NCBI RefSeq assembly: GCF_001975225.1
Contig: NZ_CP019445.1
Span: forward strand, 2,170,001 to 2,234,000
DNA from: Kosakonia cowanii JCM 10956 = DSM 18146
GTDB taxonomy: Bacteria; Pseudomonadota; Gammaproteobacteria; Enterobacterales; Enterobacteriaceae
DNA: 64,000 nucleotides
Direction: 5' to 3'
Position numbers and translations under genes: made by a program. The notes under the pieces are model-generated. The model had not been told where the DNA came from, searched no databases, and saw nothing but the letters and a program-made list of their open reading frames with translations. Shown piece by piece: positions 12,720 through 22,101 of this stretch; within the stretch, counting starts at the first letter, position 1; each line of letters starts with the position of its first letter.

Positions 12720-14528
12720 ATGACAACCCAGGCCCCATCTTCCGCGTTGCTCCCGTTAAACCCGGAGCAACTGGCGCGCCTCCAGGCGGCCACCACCGAT
12801 TTGACTCCCACCCAGCTCGCCTGGGTTTCCGGCTATTTCTGGGGCGTGCTCAATCAGCAGCCCGGCGCGGCGGCCGTTGCCACCGCTGCACCCGTTGCCG
12901 AAACCCCATCGATTACCCTGATCTCCGCCTCGCAGACCGGCAATGCGCGCCGCGTCGCTGAAGCGCTGCGCGACGATCTGCTGGCGGCGAAACTGAGCGT
13001 CAACCTGGTCAACGCGGGCGACTACAAATTCAAACAGATTGCCAACGAGAAGCTGCTGGTAATTGTTGCCTCGACGCAGGGCGAGGGGGATGCGCCGGAA
13101 GAAGCGGTAGCACTGCATAAATTCCTCTTTTCGAAAAAAGCGCCGAAATTTACCGATACCGCCTTTGCGGTGTTTGGCCTTGGCGATAGCTCCTATGAGT
13201 TCTTCTGCCAGGCGGGAAAAGATTTCGACAGCAAGCTGGCAGAGCTGGGTGCCGAGCGTCTGCTCGATCGTGTCGATGCCGATGTTGAGTACCAGGCCGC
13301 CGCCGCCGAGTGGCGCGCGCGCGTCGTCGAGGTGCTGAAAGCCCGCGCCCCGGCCGCTACGCCTGCGCAGACCGCAGCCAGCACCAGCGGCGCGGTGAAT
13401 GAAGTCACCTCCAGCCCCTATACTAAAGAAGCGCCGCTTGCCGCGACGCTCTCCGTTAATCAAAAAATCACCGGCCGTAACTCGGAAAAAGATGTCCGCC
13501 ATATCGAAATCGATCTTGGCGACTCTGGCCTGCGCTACCAGCCTGGCGACGCGCTCGGTGTCTGGTACCAGAACGATCCGGCGCTGGTGCAAGAGCTGGT
13601 GGAGCTGCTGTGGCTGAAGGGCGACGAGCCGGTAATGGTAGACGGCAAAACCCTGCCGCTGGCTGAAGCTTTACAGTGGCATTTCGAGCTGACCGTTAAC
13701 ACCGCCAATATCGTTGAGAACTACGCCACCCTGACACGCAGCGAATCGCTGCTGCCGCTGGTGGGTGATAAAGCGAAGTTGCAGCACTACGCCGCCACTA
13801 CGCCTATTGTTGATATGGTGCGCTTCTCCCCGGCGCAGCTGGATGCCGACGCGCTGATTGGCCTGCTGCGCCCGCTGACGCCGCGCCTCTACTCCATTGC
13901 CTCTGCGCAGGCAGAAGTGGAGAGCGAAGTGCACGTCACCGTTGGCGTGGTGCGTTACGAGATTGAAGGCCGTCCGCGTGCTGGCGGTGCGTCAAGCTTC
14001 CTCGCCGATCGCGTGGAAGAGGAGGGCGAAGTACGCGTCTTTATCGAGCATAACGAGCACTTCCGCCTGCCGGCCAACCCGGAAACGCCGGTCATTATGA
14101 TTGGTCCTGGCACCGGCATCGCGCCGTTCCGCGCCTTTATGCAGCAGCGCGCCGCCGATGAAGCACCGGGCAAAAACTGGCTCTTCTTTGGCAACCCGCA
14201 CTTTACCGAGGATTTCCTCTACCAGGTGGAGTGGCAGCGCTATGTGAAAGAGGGCGTGCTGAGCCGTATCGATCTCGCCTGGTCGCGGGATCAAAAAGAG
14301 AAAATATACGTACAAGACAAACTGCGCGAACAGGGCGCAGAGCTGTGGCGCTGGATCAATGAGGGTGCCCACATTTATGTCTGCGGCGACGCCAATCGTA
14401 TGGCGAAAGACGTTGAGCAGGCTTTACTGGACGTGATTGCCGAGTTCGGTGGCATGGATACCGAAGCGGCGGATGAATTTTTAAGTGAGCTGCGCGTTGA
14501 GCGCCGTTATCAGCGAGATGTCTACTAA
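12720..14528 (+). CDS. cysJ: Sulfite reductase NADPH flavoprotein alpha subunit
   Basis: Passes electrons from NADPH through FAD and FMN to the CysI hemoprotein. It has 602 residues, close to the 599 of E. coli. A flavodoxin domain (about 65-205, [38 protein letters not shown]) is followed by a short Ala/Pro/Thr-rich linker. The FAD domain ([18 protein letters not shown]) and NADPH domain ([32 protein letters not shown]) come next, ending in the family C-terminus [10 protein letters not shown]. Its stop overlaps the cysI start by one base, indicating translational coupling. Confidence 0.97.
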   Translation: MTTQAPSSALLPLNPEQLARLQAATTDLTPTQLAWVSGYFWGVLNQQPGAAAVATAAPVAETPSITLISASQTGNARRVAEALRDDLLAAKLSVNLVNAGDYKFKQIANEKLLVIVASTQGEGDAPEEAVALHKFLFSKKAPKFTDTAFAVFGLGDSSYEFFCQAGKDFDSKLAELGAERLLDRVDADVEYQAAAAEWRARVVEVLKARAPAATPAQTAASTSGAVNEVTSSPYTKEAPLAATLSVNQKITGRNSEKDVRHIEIDLGDSGLRYQPGDALGVWYQNDPALVQELVELLWLKGDEPVMVDGKTLPLAEALQWHFELTVNTANIVENYATLTRSESLLPLVGDKAKLQHYAATTPIVDMVRFSPAQLDADALIGLLRPLTPRLYSIASAQAEVESEVHVTVGVVRYEIEGRPRAGGASSFLADRVEEEGEVRVFIEHNEHFRLPANPETPVIMIGPGTGIAPFRAFMQQRAADEAPGKNWLFFGNPHFTEDFLYQVEWQRYVKEGVLSRIDLAWSRDQKEKIYVQDKLREQGAELWRWINEGAHIYVCGDANRMAKDVEQALLDVIAEFGGMDTEAADEFLSELRVERRYQRDVY

Positions 14529-16240
14529 TGAGCGAAAAACATCCCGGCCCTCTGGTGGTCGAAGGCAAACTGGCCGATGCCGAGCGCATGAAGCTTGAGA
14601 GTAACTATCTGCGCGGCACCATCGCCGAAGATTTAAATAACGGTCTGACCGGTGGCTTCACCGGCGACAACTTCCTGCTGATCCGTTTTCACGGCATGTA
14701 CCAGCAGGATGACCGCGACATTCGCGCCGAGCGCGCCGAGCAAAAACTCGAACCGCGCCACGCAATGCTGCTGCGCTGCCGTCTGCCGGGCGGTGTCATC
14801 ACCACTAAACAGTGGCAGGCGATCGATAAGTTCGCCCATGACAACACCATTTACGGCAGCATCCGTCTGACCAACCGCCAGACCTTCCAGTTTCACGGCA
14901 TTCTGAAGAAGAACGTGAAGCCGGTGCACCAGATGCTGCACTCCGTCGGGCTGGATGCGCTGGCGACCGCCAACGACATGAACCGTAACGTGCTCTGCAC
15001 CTCGAACCCGTTCGAATCGCAGCTGCACGCCGAAGCGTACGAGTGGGCGAAGAAGATCTCCGAGCATCTGCTGCCGCGCACCCGCGCCTATGCAGAGATC
15101 TGGCTCGATCAGGAGAAAGTCGCCACCACCGATGAAGAGCCGATCCTCGGCCAGACCTATCTGCCGCGTAAGTTCAAAACCACGGTGGTGATCCCGCCGC
15201 AGAACGATATCGATCTGCACGCCAACGACATGAACTTTGTGGCGATTGCCGAGAACGGCAAGCTGGTCGGCTTTAACCTGCTGGTCGGCGGCGGGCTCTC
15301 TATTGAGCACGGCAACAAGAAAACCTACGCCCGCACGGCGAGCGAGTTTGGCTACCTGCCGCTGGAGCATACGCTGGCGGTGGCGGAAGCGGTGGTCACT
15401 ACCCAGCGCGACTGGGGTAACCGTACCGATCGTAAAAACGCCAAAACCAAATACACCCTTGAGCGTGTCGGCGTTGAGACCTTTAAAGCGGAAGTGGAAC
15501 GCCGTGCGGGGATCAAATTTGAGCCGATCCGCCCGTATGAGTTTACCGGGCGCGGCGATCGCATCGGCTGGGTTAAAGGGATCGACAATAACTGGCATCT
15601 GACGCTGTTTATTGAAAACGGTCGTATCCTGGATTATCCGGGACGTCCGCTGAAAACTGGCCTGCTGGAGATCGCGAAGATCCACCAGGGCGATTTCCGC
15701 ATCACTGCCAACCAGAATCTGATCATTGCCAGCGTGCCGGAGAGCCAGAAAGCGGCGATCGAGCAGCTGGCGCGCAGCCACGGTCTGATGGATGCGGTAA
15801 CCCCGCAGCGTGAAAACTCGATGGCCTGCGTCTCCTTCCCGACCTGCCCGCTGGCGATGGCGGAAGCGGAGCGTTTCCTGCCATCCTTCGTCGATAAAGT
15901 GGAAGCGCTGATGGTGAAACATGGCGTCGGCGACGAGCATATCGTGCTGCGCGTCACCGGCTGCCCGAACGGCTGTGGTCGCGCGATGCTGGCGGAGATT
16001 GGCCTGGTGGGCAAAGCACCGGGTCGCTACAACCTGCACCTCGGCGGCAACCGCAGCGGCACGCGCATTCCGCGCATGTACCGCGAAAACATTACCGAGC
16101 CGGAGATCCTTGGCGAGATCGACACCCTCGTCGGGCGCTGGGCACAGGAGCGCGACGCGGGTGAAGGTTTCGGCGATTTCACCGTGCGCAGCGGCATTAT
16201 CCGCCCGGTATTAGATCCGGCGCGCGATTTTTGGGAATAA
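14528..16240 (+). CDS. cysI: Sulfite reductase hemoprotein beta subunit
   Basis: Six-electron reduction of sulfite to sulfide on a coupled siroheme-4Fe4S centre, as part of the CysJ-CysI holoenzyme. It has 570 residues, the E. coli length. Sulfite/nitrite reductase ferredoxin-like repeats are present; the cluster-binding cysteines lie in [16 protein letters not shown] and [11 protein letters not shown]. Substrate-binding arginines are in [15 protein letters not shown]. The ATG overlaps the cysJ stop (TAATG). A REP element and then cysH follow. Confidence 0.97.
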   Translation: MSEKHPGPLVVEGKLADAERMKLESNYLRGTIAEDLNNGLTGGFTGDNFLLIRFHGMYQQDDRDIRAERAEQKLEPRHAMLLRCRLPGGVITTKQWQAIDKFAHDNTIYGSIRLTNRQTFQFHGILKKNVKPVHQMLHSVGLDALATANDMNRNVLCTSNPFESQLHAEAYEWAKKISEHLLPRTRAYAEIWLDQEKVATTDEEPILGQTYLPRKFKTTVVIPPQNDIDLHANDMNFVAIAENGKLVGFNLLVGGGLSIEHGNKKTYARTASEFGYLPLEHTLAVAEAVVTTQRDWGNRTDRKNAKTKYTLERVGVETFKAEVERRAGIKFEPIRPYEFTGRGDRIGWVKGIDNNWHLTLFIENGRILDYPGRPLKTGLLEIAKIHQGDFRITANQNLIIASVPESQKAAIEQLARSHGLMDAVTPQRENSMACVSFPTCPLAMAEAERFLPSFVDKVEALMVKHGVGDEHIVLRVTGCPNGCGRAMLAEIGLVGKAPGRYNLHLGGNRSGTRIPRMYRENITEPEILGEIDTLVGRWAQERDAGEGFGDFTVRSGIIRPVLDPARDFWE

Positions 16241-16249
16241 GCGTTACGG

Positions 16250-16277
16250 GCCGGATAAGGCGAAGCCGCCATCCGGC
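16250..16277 (+). repeat. REP element between cysI and cysH
   Basis: GCCGGATAAGGCGAAGCCGC and the following CATCCGGC form the usual imperfect REP palindrome. It sits inside the cysJIH operon, where such stems can protect upstream mRNA from 3' decay. Confidence 0.85.
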
Positions 16278-16316
16278 ACTGACCACGCCACCCGGCAACA
16301 ACACTGTGAGGAACCT

Positions 16317-17051
16317 ATGTCCATACTCGATCTGAACGCGCTCAACGCGCTGGCGAAAGAGGAACGCGACCAGCAGCTGGCCGACACCAATGCCCAGCTT
16401 GAAACCTTCACCGCCGAAGCGCGCGTGGCGTGGGCGCTGGAAAACCTGCCGGGTGAGTATGTGCTCTCATCCAGCTTCGGCATTCAGGCAGCGGTCAGCC
16501 TGCACCTGGTCAACCAGGTCTGCCCGAATATCCCGGTGATCCTGACTGATACCGGTTATCTCTTCCCGGAGACCTACCAGTTTATTGATGAGCTGACAGA
16601 GAAGCTCAACTTAAACCTTAAGGTCTATCGCGCCGAGCAGAGCCCGGCCTGGCAGGAAGCGCGCTACGGCAAGCTGTGGGAGCAGGGCGTGGAAGGGATT
16701 GAGAAGTACAACCAGATCAACAAAGTCGAGCCGATGAACCGGGCGCTGGCTGATCTCAATGCGCAAACCTGGTTTGCCGGGTTGCGCCGTGAGCAGTCTG
16801 GTAGCCGCGCAGCGCTGTCGGTGCTGGGCATTCAGCGCGGTGTGTTCAAAGTGCTGCCGATCATCGACTGGGATAACCGTACGGTGTACCAGTATCTGCA
16901 AAAGCAGGGGCTTAAGTACCATCCGCTGTGGGATCAGGGCTATCTGTCAGTCGGTGACACCCACACCACCCGCAAATGGGAGCCGGGCATGGCAGAAGAG
17001 GAGACGCGCTTCTTCGGCCTGAAACGCGAATGCGGGCTGCACGAAGGGTAA
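16317..17051 (+). CDS. cysH: Phosphoadenosine phosphosulfate reductase
   Basis: Reduces PAPS to sulfite and PAP using thioredoxin. It has 244 residues, the E. coli length. PP-loop-type motif [14 protein letters not shown] is near 51-64, then [12 protein letters not shown], the [12 protein letters not shown] binding loop and the catalytic cysteine in the C-terminal [20 protein letters not shown] precedes the start. It closes the cysJIH operon; a BIME array follows. Confidence 0.97.
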   Translation: MSILDLNALNALAKEERDQQLADTNAQLETFTAEARVAWALENLPGEYVLSSSFGIQAAVSLHLVNQVCPNIPVILTDTGYLFPETYQFIDELTEKLNLNLKVYRAEQSPAWQEARYGKLWEQGVEGIEKYNQINKVEPMNRALADLNAQTWFAGLRREQSGSRAALSVLGIQRGVFKVLPIIDWDNRTVYQYLQKQGLKYHPLWDQGYLSVGDTHTTRKWEPGMAEEETRFFGLKRECGLHEG

Positions 17052-17093
17052 CTCTTCAGCCGTTGCCGGATGGCTACCGCGATTTTGCCGGTG

Positions 17094-17420
17094 TTGTAGG
17101 CCGGATAAGGCGCAGCCGCCATCCGGAAAACAGACCGCACCGGCTTAAGGCATCACATTGCCGGATGGCGCTAACGCTTATCCGGCCTACGATGAAGAGC
17201 CCGGTGTTGTAGGCCGGATAAGGCAAAGCCGCATCCGTCAAACAAACCGCACCGGCTTACGGCACCACACTGCCGGATGGCGCTAACGCTTATCCGGCCT
17301 ACGATGAAGAGCCCGGGGTTGTAGGCCGGATAAGGCGCAGCCGCCATCCGGCAAACAGACCGCACCGGCTTACGGCATCACATTGCCGGATGGCGCTAAC
17401 GCTTATCCGGCCTACGATGA
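17094..17420 (+). repeat. Tandem BIME/REP array after cysH
   Basis: Three near-identical units of about 113 bases start at 17094, 17207 and 17319. Each has TTGTAGGCCGGATAAGGC, an ATCC(G)-ending partner, a spacer with CGCACCGGCTTA, then GCCGGATGGCGCTAACGCTT and TATCCGGCCTACGATGA. A partial unit begins near 17074. Units two and three differ from the first at a few positions only. There are no spacers of the CRISPR kind; the repeats are palindromic REP pairs in head-to-tail tandem, between convergent cysH and hpxZ. Confidence 0.92.
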
Positions 17421-17442
17421 TGGCTGCGGTTTTGTAACACTC

Positions 17443-17826
17443 TTACTGCATCACACTCACATGGGCGGCGACAATCCGCCATCCGAACGGGAACTTCACC
17501 CATGTCTGCATCTGGCGGCCGATGCGCTCGCTGTTTTCGCGGGTAAACTCGGTGCTCGCCACCGCCATCTCATCGCCGAAGGTGGTGATGGTGGTATTAC
17601 GTAACACCCGCTCTAATCCGGCTGACGGTCGCGCATGGCGAAAATCGCGGATTGCCGCCATGCCGTAAAGGTTCTCCGTCGCCCCGTAGCGCACCGTGCG
17701 CCCGTCATCCCAGAACAGCTCATCCAGCACCGCCACATCATTACTGATTAACGCCTGCTCATAACGATAAAACGCCGCTGTCACCTCGTTGAGGATCAGC
17801 GGGCGGTCAATATTGTCCCGATTCAT
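17443..17826 (-). CDS. hpxZ: HpxZ, AtzH-like small protein of oxalurate/oxamate branch
   Basis: A 127-residue protein of the DUF3225/AtzH-like, NTF2-fold family: LNEVTAAFYRYEQALISNDVAVLDELFWDDGRTVRYG and an ending WRIVAAHVSVMQ. It is the last gene of hpxWXYZ. The start MNRDNIDRP at 17826 overlaps the hpxY stop by four bases (ATGA), so longer upstream codons are rejected. In the cyanuric acid pathway the homologue AtzH works with AtzE/AtzG; the exact role of HpxZ in purine catabolism is not established, to my knowledge. Membership is well supported, chemistry is inference. Confidence 0.85.
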   Translation of the reverse strand: MNRDNIDRPLILNEVTAAFYRYEQALISNDVAVLDELFWDDGRTVRYGATENLYGMAAIRDFRHARPSAGLERVLRNTTITTFGDEMAVASTEFTRENSERIGRQMQTWVKFPFGWRIVAAHVSVMQ

Positions 17827-19199
17827 GCCCCCTCCTGCGGATAAAGAAGCCCGGCCTGCTCCAGCCGCCATGCTGCCTGTAAACAGCGCGCCTCCTGCCA
17901 CGGCGCGCCAATAATCTGCACGCCAATCGGCAGCCCGCGCTCACTCTTCAGTGCCACGGTCACCACCGGCAGGCCGAGAAACGAAATCGGCTGCGTCAGC
18001 ATCCCCATGCTCGCTTTAACCGGCAAGTCACAGCCGTTAATGCGCATTGTCGCGTCCCCGATCTGCGTGGCGCTGCACGGCGTGGCGGGAGCGAGTAGCA
18101 GATCGACATCCTTAAACAGCGCCAGCGTCTCATCACGAAACCAGGCCCGGAAGCGCTGCGCCTGCGTATACCACGCCGACGGCGTCATCGCCCCTGCCAG
18201 CAGGCGCTCGCGCGAGTTCGGCTCAAACTTATCCGCCGCCGTGCGCAGGGCAGGCAGGTACGCATTTCCCCCTTCGGCAGCGGTCAGCACAAACGCCGCC
18301 GAACGCGCCAGCTCCGCCTGCGGCAGCGTCATCGCACGATCCGCAGCTAGTGCTTGTGCCACCTGGCTTAAGGCGCCCCTGGCATCGTTATCGCACCAGG
18401 TGGTGAAGAACCCCTCCAGCACCGCGCAGCGCAGCGGATCGTCACGGGTAAGCTGCGTAAGCGCTCGCTCAAGCGGGCGATCCGCTTGGGCGCGATCGTC
18501 CGGATCGTGCCCCTGCATGGCGTCATACACCCGCGTCAGATCGTCGACGGTGCGCGCCAGCGGGCCGATATGATCGAGGCTCGGCACAAAGGGGTGGCTG
18601 CCGCTGCGCGACAAACGCCCGAAGGTTGGTTTCAGGCCATTCACACCGCAGAGAGAAGCGGGCACGCGGATCGAGCCGTTAGTGTCGGTGCCGAGAGCGA
18701 AACTGACCATCCCCGCCGCGACCGCCGCCGCCGAGCCGCCAGAGGAGCCGCCTGCCACGCGGGTGCGATCGCGCGGGTTGCGCGTCGCGCCGTAGTGGCT
18801 GTTCTCAGTGGTAAAGCCATAGGCATAGGCGTCCATATTAAGCGCCCCGGCCAGCAGCGCTCCGGCGCGATGGAGCTGGCGCAGGGCAAAGGCATCCTGC
18901 GCGGCGGGCGGATCGTTGCTAAACAACTCCGCACCAGCCAGCGTCGTCACGCCTGCAATATCAAACAGGTTTTTCACCGCAAACGGCACCCCCGCCAGCG
19001 GCGGCAGCGTCTCGCCCCCGGCGATCTGGCGGTCAATCTGCGCCGCCTCGGCAAGCAGGCGCGGAGCGGTGACTTCAGTAAAGGCATTAATGCCGGGGTT
19101 AAGTTGATCGATGCGCGATAACGTCTGCAGCGCCAGTTCGTACGCGCTGAACCACTTCTCGCGCAGCCCGCGCTGAATATCCTCAATCGACAGATTCAT
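17823..19199 (-). CDS. hpxY: HpxY, AtzE-like amidase
   Basis: Amidase-signature enzyme of 458 residues, closest in architecture to AtzE (1-carboxybiuret amidohydrolase). The Ser-cisSer-Lys triad is visible as Lys76 ([10 protein letters not shown]), Ser152 ([13 protein letters not shown]) and Ser176 ([12 protein letters not shown]). In AtzE the catalytic subunit needs a small AtzG partner, and here the matching hpxX precedes it with a four-base overlap. In Klebsiella this gene belongs to the allantoate/oxalurate cluster. A likely substrate is oxalurate or a related ureide; this is inferred from similarity of oxalurate to 1-carboxybiuret. Confidence 0.85.
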   Translation of the reverse strand: MNLSIEDIQRGLREKWFSAYELALQTLSRIDQLNPGINAFTEVTAPRLLAEAAQIDRQIAGGETLPPLAGVPFAVKNLFDIAGVTTLAGAELFSNDPPAAQDAFALRQLHRAGALLAGALNMDAYAYGFTTENSHYGATRNPRDRTRVAGGSSGGSAAAVAAGMVSFALGTDTNGSIRVPASLCGVNGLKPTFGRLSRSGSHPFVPSLDHIGPLARTVDDLTRVYDAMQGHDPDDRAQADRPLERALTQLTRDDPLRCAVLEGFFTTWCDNDARGALSQVAQALAADRAMTLPQAELARSAAFVLTAAEGGNAYLPALRTAADKFEPNSRERLLAGAMTPSAWYTQAQRFRAWFRDETLALFKDVDLLLAPATPCSATQIGDATMRINGCDLPVKASMGMLTQPISFLGLPVVTVALKSERGLPIGVQIIGAPWQEARCLQAAWRLEQAGLLYPQEGA

Positions 19200-19384
19200 A
19201 AGCGGTACTCTCCCGCCCCTTCCTGACGAGGGGGCAGGGGAAACTGCATTAACGGCTGCGCCATCGCCGCGATGCGCGCCAGCTGCACCTCAAGCTCCGC
19301 ACGGCGCGCGTCATCAAGCGGCACGTCAAGTATCTGCTCCACCAGCCGGATCCACGCCGGCCAGTCTGTTGCGTCGTTATTCAT
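19196..19384 (-). CDS. hpxX: HpxX, AtzG-like small subunit
   Basis: A 62-residue protein of the DUF4089/AtzG-like family, with the pattern WPAWIRLVEQILDVPLDD followed by ARRAELEVQLARIAAMAQPL. AtzG forms a complex with and stabilises the amidase AtzE, so HpxX is expected to partner HpxY, encoded next with a four-base overlap. Two consecutive ATG codons stand at 19387 and 19384. AAGGAG is only two bases before the first but five before the second, so 19384 is preferred. It lies six bases after hpxW. Confidence 0.82.
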   Translation of the reverse strand: MNNDATDWPAWIRLVEQILDVPLDDARRAELEVQLARIAAMAQPLMQFPLPPRQEGAGEYRL

Positions 19385-19393
19385 CATCGCTCC

Positions 19394-20977
19394 TTAGAAA
19401 CCTGCCGCGCTGCCGTTGCTGCGCGGATCAAATGCCCCCTCCAGCATGCCGTTGGCATGGCGCACAATCGCACCGGCATGGCCGGTCGCTTCGCTTAAGC
19501 CGGGCAGCCACTCCACTTCATGCCCCATGGCGCGCAGTGCCTGCGCCGTCTCTTCGCTAAAACGGTTCTCCAGCTTCAGGCTGTCGGAGGTCTGCCCCCA
19601 GGTGCGCCCGAGCAGCCAGCGCGGGGCGCAGACCGCCTCCTGCAATCCCATTCCCTGCAATACATGTCGGGTAAAGATCGCCGCCTGGGTCTGCGGCTGC
19701 CCGTCACCGCCCATCGTGCCGTAGACCATGGTGCGCCCATCATTAAGCCGCGCCGCCGCCGGGTTTAAGGTGTGGAACGGCTGTTTGCCCGGCATCAGCG
19801 CCAGCAGATGTTCCGGGTCGAGGCTGAAGGCCGCGCCGCGGTTTTGCAGCAGCACGCCGCTCTCCGGCAGCACTACGCCGCTGCCAAACTCGTGATAGAT
19901 ACTCTGGATAAACGACACCGCCAGCCCGTTTTTATCCACCACGCCCATCCACACCGTATCCCCCGGCCCTTTGCCTGGGCCCCAGGGGGCGGCGCGCTGC
20001 TCATCGATGCTGGCGGCGAGCTGTTCCAGCGGTGCCTGCTCCAGCAGGCTCTGCACCGGCAGCGTGACGTGGCGCGGATCGGTGATATAGCGGTCGCGCA
20101 GGCCAAAGGCTTTTTTGGTCGCTTCGACAATTCGGTGGATGGTCTGCACTTCACTGGCCTGTTCCATCGCCAGGTGATCGGTAATGCCGAGGATCGCCAG
20201 CGACACCAGCCCCTGAGTGGGCGGCGTCATGTTGAACACCTCGCCCTGGCTGTGCGCGAGGCGCAGCGGCACGCGGCGCTGGGCGCGATGAGCGGCGAGA
20301 TCCTGCGCGGTCACCGGCAGGCCTAAGGCCGCCATTTCAGCGGCGATAATCGTTGCCAGCGGGCCGCGATAAAAACTGCCCAGCCCCTCAGTGGCAAGCC
20401 GGGTTAAGGTGCGCGCCAGTTTCGGCTGGCAAAAGCGGCTCCCCGCCAAAGGCGCACTGCCCTCTGGTAAGAAGGTGTCGGCAAAACCGGGGACATCGAC
20501 CAGCTCAGCGTACTTCGCCTGGGTGGCGCTGGCCTGCGACTGGGTGACGGGAATACCGTCGGCGGCGTAGCGAATGGCATCTGCCAGCAGGCGCGAAAGT
20601 GGAAGCTGCCCGCCGCCGAGTGAGGTGGAGAACGTCAGCGCCTCCTCCCAGCCGCTCAATGTGCCGGGCACGGTTAACGCCGCCAGCGGGCCGCGATGGG
20701 GAATATGCGCATGCCCGTCATAAAAGGCGGTGGTCGCGTGCTGGCCCGCCGCGCCGCTGGCATCGATCGCCAACGGTTCGCCGTTCGGCGGCACAATCAG
20801 CCAGAAGCCGTCGCCGCCAATGCCGTTCATATGCGGGTAGACCACCGCAATGGTGGCCGCCGCCGCGACCATCGCTTCAATGGCGTCACCGCCGTGGCGC
20901 AGCACCGAGAGCGCCGACTCGCTGGCAAGGTGGTGGGGCGTTACCGCCATACCGGAGGGGGCCATATTACTCTGCAT
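19394..20977 (-). CDS. hpxW: HpxW, oxamate amidohydrolase (gamma-glutamyltransferase fold)
   Basis: Ntn hydrolase of 527 residues that splits oxamate to oxalate and ammonia in Klebsiella. The proenzyme self-cleaves before the nucleophile threonine, here Thr341 in GKGPGDTVWMGVVDKNG. Other family elements are NGIGGDGFWL (near 51-60), LTVPGTLSGW, and the C-terminal YGTMGGDGQPQ. No signal peptide is seen, unlike periplasmic Ggt, which fits a cytoplasmic catabolic enzyme. The start at 20977 is chosen for AAAAGGAAG eight bases before it; the ORF could extend 25 codons further but into the promoter. First gene of hpxWXYZ, downstream of a sigma-54 promoter match. Confidence 0.88.
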   Translation of the reverse strand: MQSNMAPSGMAVTPHHLASESALSVLRHGGDAIEAMVAAAATIAVVYPHMNGIGGDGFWLIVPPNGEPLAIDASGAAGQHATTAFYDGHAHIPHRGPLAALTVPGTLSGWEEALTFSTSLGGGQLPLSRLLADAIRYAADGIPVTQSQASATQAKYAELVDVPGFADTFLPEGSAPLAGSRFCQPKLARTLTRLATEGLGSFYRGPLATIIAAEMAALGLPVTAQDLAAHRAQRRVPLRLAHSQGEVFNMTPPTQGLVSLAILGITDHLAMEQASEVQTIHRIVEATKKAFGLRDRYITDPRHVTLPVQSLLEQAPLEQLAASIDEQRAAPWGPGKGPGDTVWMGVVDKNGLAVSFIQSIYHEFGSGVVLPESGVLLQNRGAAFSLDPEHLLALMPGKQPFHTLNPAAARLNDGRTMVYGTMGGDGQPQTQAAIFTRHVLQGMGLQEAVCAPRWLLGRTWGQTSDSLKLENRFSEETAQALRAMGHEVEWLPGLSEATGHAGAIVRHANGMLEGAFDPRSNGSAAGF

Positions 20978-21015
20978 CGTCACGCTTCCTTTTTTGCGGG
21001 TATAGCAGAGTGCTA

Positions 21016-21031
21016 AGCAAGAGCTGTTCCA
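21016..21031 (-). promoter_or_regulatory. Sigma-54 promoter of hpxWXYZ
   Basis: On the minus strand TGGAACAGCTCTTGCT matches the -24/-12 consensus TGGCACN5TTGCW with one change. GG and GC are exactly 10 bases apart. It lies about 40 bases before the hpxW start, suitable for a short leader. Confidence 0.75.
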
Positions 21032-21045
21032 GATTGACGCGATAC

Positions 21046-21078
21046 GTTTCACTGTGTCAGCTTTAGCTGAAACAAAAG
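21046..21078 (+). promoter_or_regulatory. Candidate HpxU operator between hpxW and hpxU
   Basis: Inverted repeat GTTTCA (21046-21051) and TGAAAC (21068-21073) encloses a second palindrome CAGCTTTAGCTG (21058-21069). The 11-mer TGAAACAAAAG (21068-21078) recurs in reverse orientation before hpxJ (22068-22078). An RpiR regulator encoded here would be expected to bind both control regions. The site is inferred from sequence only. Confidence 0.55.
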
Positions 21079-21092
21079 TTGCAGGAGGCGTT

Positions 21093-21932
21093 ATGCAGCA
21101 GCTCGATATGCGCTTACGCGCGTGTTACGACCACCTCTCGCCGCAGGAGCAGCGGGTGGCCGCCTTTATTCTCGATCACTTCGACGACCTGGTGAGCTAC
21201 AACAGCGCGGAGCTTGCCCGCTTAAGCGGCGTGTCGAAGGCGACCGTCAGCCGCCTGTTTCGCCGACTCGGTTACGACAACTTCAAAGCGATGCGCGATG
21301 AGCTGCGCACCCTGCGCCAGAGCGGGATGCCGCTGGCGGAAAGCCGCGAGGCGGTGCAGGGCAACACGCTGCTGGCGCGCCACTATAAGCAGGAGATGGC
21401 GAACCTGACCCAGTGGATCAACAGCCTCGATGCGGAGCAGTTTGCCGCCATTATCGCGGCCCTGAGCGCTGCCCGGCGGGTGGTGATCATTGGCTTTCGC
21501 AACAGCGCGCCGGTGGCGCTGCATCTGCGCCAGCAGTTATTGCAAAGCCGCGGGCAGGTGGCGGTGATGCCACAGCCTGGGCAGACGCTGGCGGAGGAGA
21601 TTGTCGATCTCACTGAGGAGGATATGGTGGTAATGGTGGCGTTTCGCCGCCGTCCGCGCGGCGTGCGTCCGCTGCTGGAGACGCTGCAAAGCCGCGGCGT
21701 GCCGGTGCTGGTGCTGAGTGAAGCGCAGGCCAGCGGGCTGAAAGCCGTTAGCCGCTGGCATATCGGCCTGCCGCTGGAGAGCGTCTCGGCCTTCGACAGC
21801 TACAGCAGCGCCATGAGCCTGGTGAATCTCCTCGCTAACGCGCTGCTGCACACCACGCTTAGCGAAGGGCGGCAGCGCATTCACACTATCGCTGCGCTCT
21901 ATCAGGATCTCGACGAACTCGAAGCGCGCTGA
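21093..21932 (+). CDS. hpxU: HpxU, RpiR/MurR-type transcriptional regulator
   Basis: A 279-residue regulator with an N-terminal HTH_6 domain (about 1-77, LSPQEQRVAAFILDHFDDLVSYNSAELARLSGVSKATVSRLFRRLGY) and a C-terminal SIS domain (about 125-255, RRVVIIGFRNSAPVALHLRQQLL). In Klebsiella HpxU is a repressor of the allantoate genes. The start at 21093 has GGAGG five bases upstream; a longer frame from 21054 lacks a site. It is divergent from hpxW and is followed by the control region of hpxJ. The effector is unknown from sequence. Confidence 0.85.
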   Translation: MQQLDMRLRACYDHLSPQEQRVAAFILDHFDDLVSYNSAELARLSGVSKATVSRLFRRLGYDNFKAMRDELRTLRQSGMPLAESREAVQGNTLLARHYKQEMANLTQWINSLDAEQFAAIIAALSAARRVVIIGFRNSAPVALHLRQQLLQSRGQVAVMPQPGQTLAEEIVDLTEEDMVVMVAFRRRPRGVRPLLETLQSRGVPVLVLSEAQASGLKAVSRWHIGLPLESVSAFDSYSSAMSLVNLLANALLHTTLSEGRQRIHTIAALYQDLDELEAR

Positions 21933-21948
21933 TGCACTTTTTTGGTGC
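21933..21948 (+). promoter_or_regulatory. NtrC-binding site upstream of hpxJ
   Basis: TGCACTTTTTTGGTGC fits the NtrC consensus GCACY-N5-GGTGC exactly. It starts right after the hpxU stop codon and lies about 100 bases before the sigma-54 promoter at 22034. A second palindrome GGTGCTTTCGCACC overlaps it (21944-21957). Confidence 0.8.
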
Positions 21949-22033
21949 TTTCGCACCACGCTGATGACACCTCGCGGGGCACGCTGTGCCCCCGATTTTG
22001 TGGTTTACCCCGCAGTCCCGTCCCCTCCGTCTA

Positions 22034-22049
22034 TGGCACATTAGTTGCA
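22034..22049 (+). promoter_or_regulatory. Sigma-54 promoter of hpxJK
   Basis: TGGCACATTAGTTGCA is a perfect match to TGGCACN5TTGCW, with GG and GC 10 bases apart. The expected start of transcription is near 22060, about 40 bases before the hpxJ ATG. Confidence 0.9.
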
Positions 22050-22067
22050 GAAATAGAAAATAAGAAC

Positions 22068-22078
22068 CTTTTGTTTCA
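22068..22078 (+). promoter_or_regulatory. Second copy of candidate HpxU motif
   Basis: CTTTTGTTTCA is the exact reverse complement of TGAAACAAAAG found before hpxU. It lies just downstream of the predicted transcription start, a position suited to repression. Confidence 0.5.
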
Positions 22079-22101
22079 TTGACCGGATGAAGGACGTGCC
22101 A

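Noticed and set aside
14633..16039. 468-codon minus-strand ORF inside cysI
   Set aside because: Antisense shadow of a fully conserved gene, no homologue recognised.
17094..17420. Possible CRISPR array because of regular spacing
   Set aside because: The spacers are as conserved as the repeats and the units are REP palindromes; no cas genes nearby.
18007..19121. Plus-strand ORFs of 188 and 211 codons inside hpxY
   Set aside because: Antisense to a gene with a complete amidase signature; high-GC shadows.
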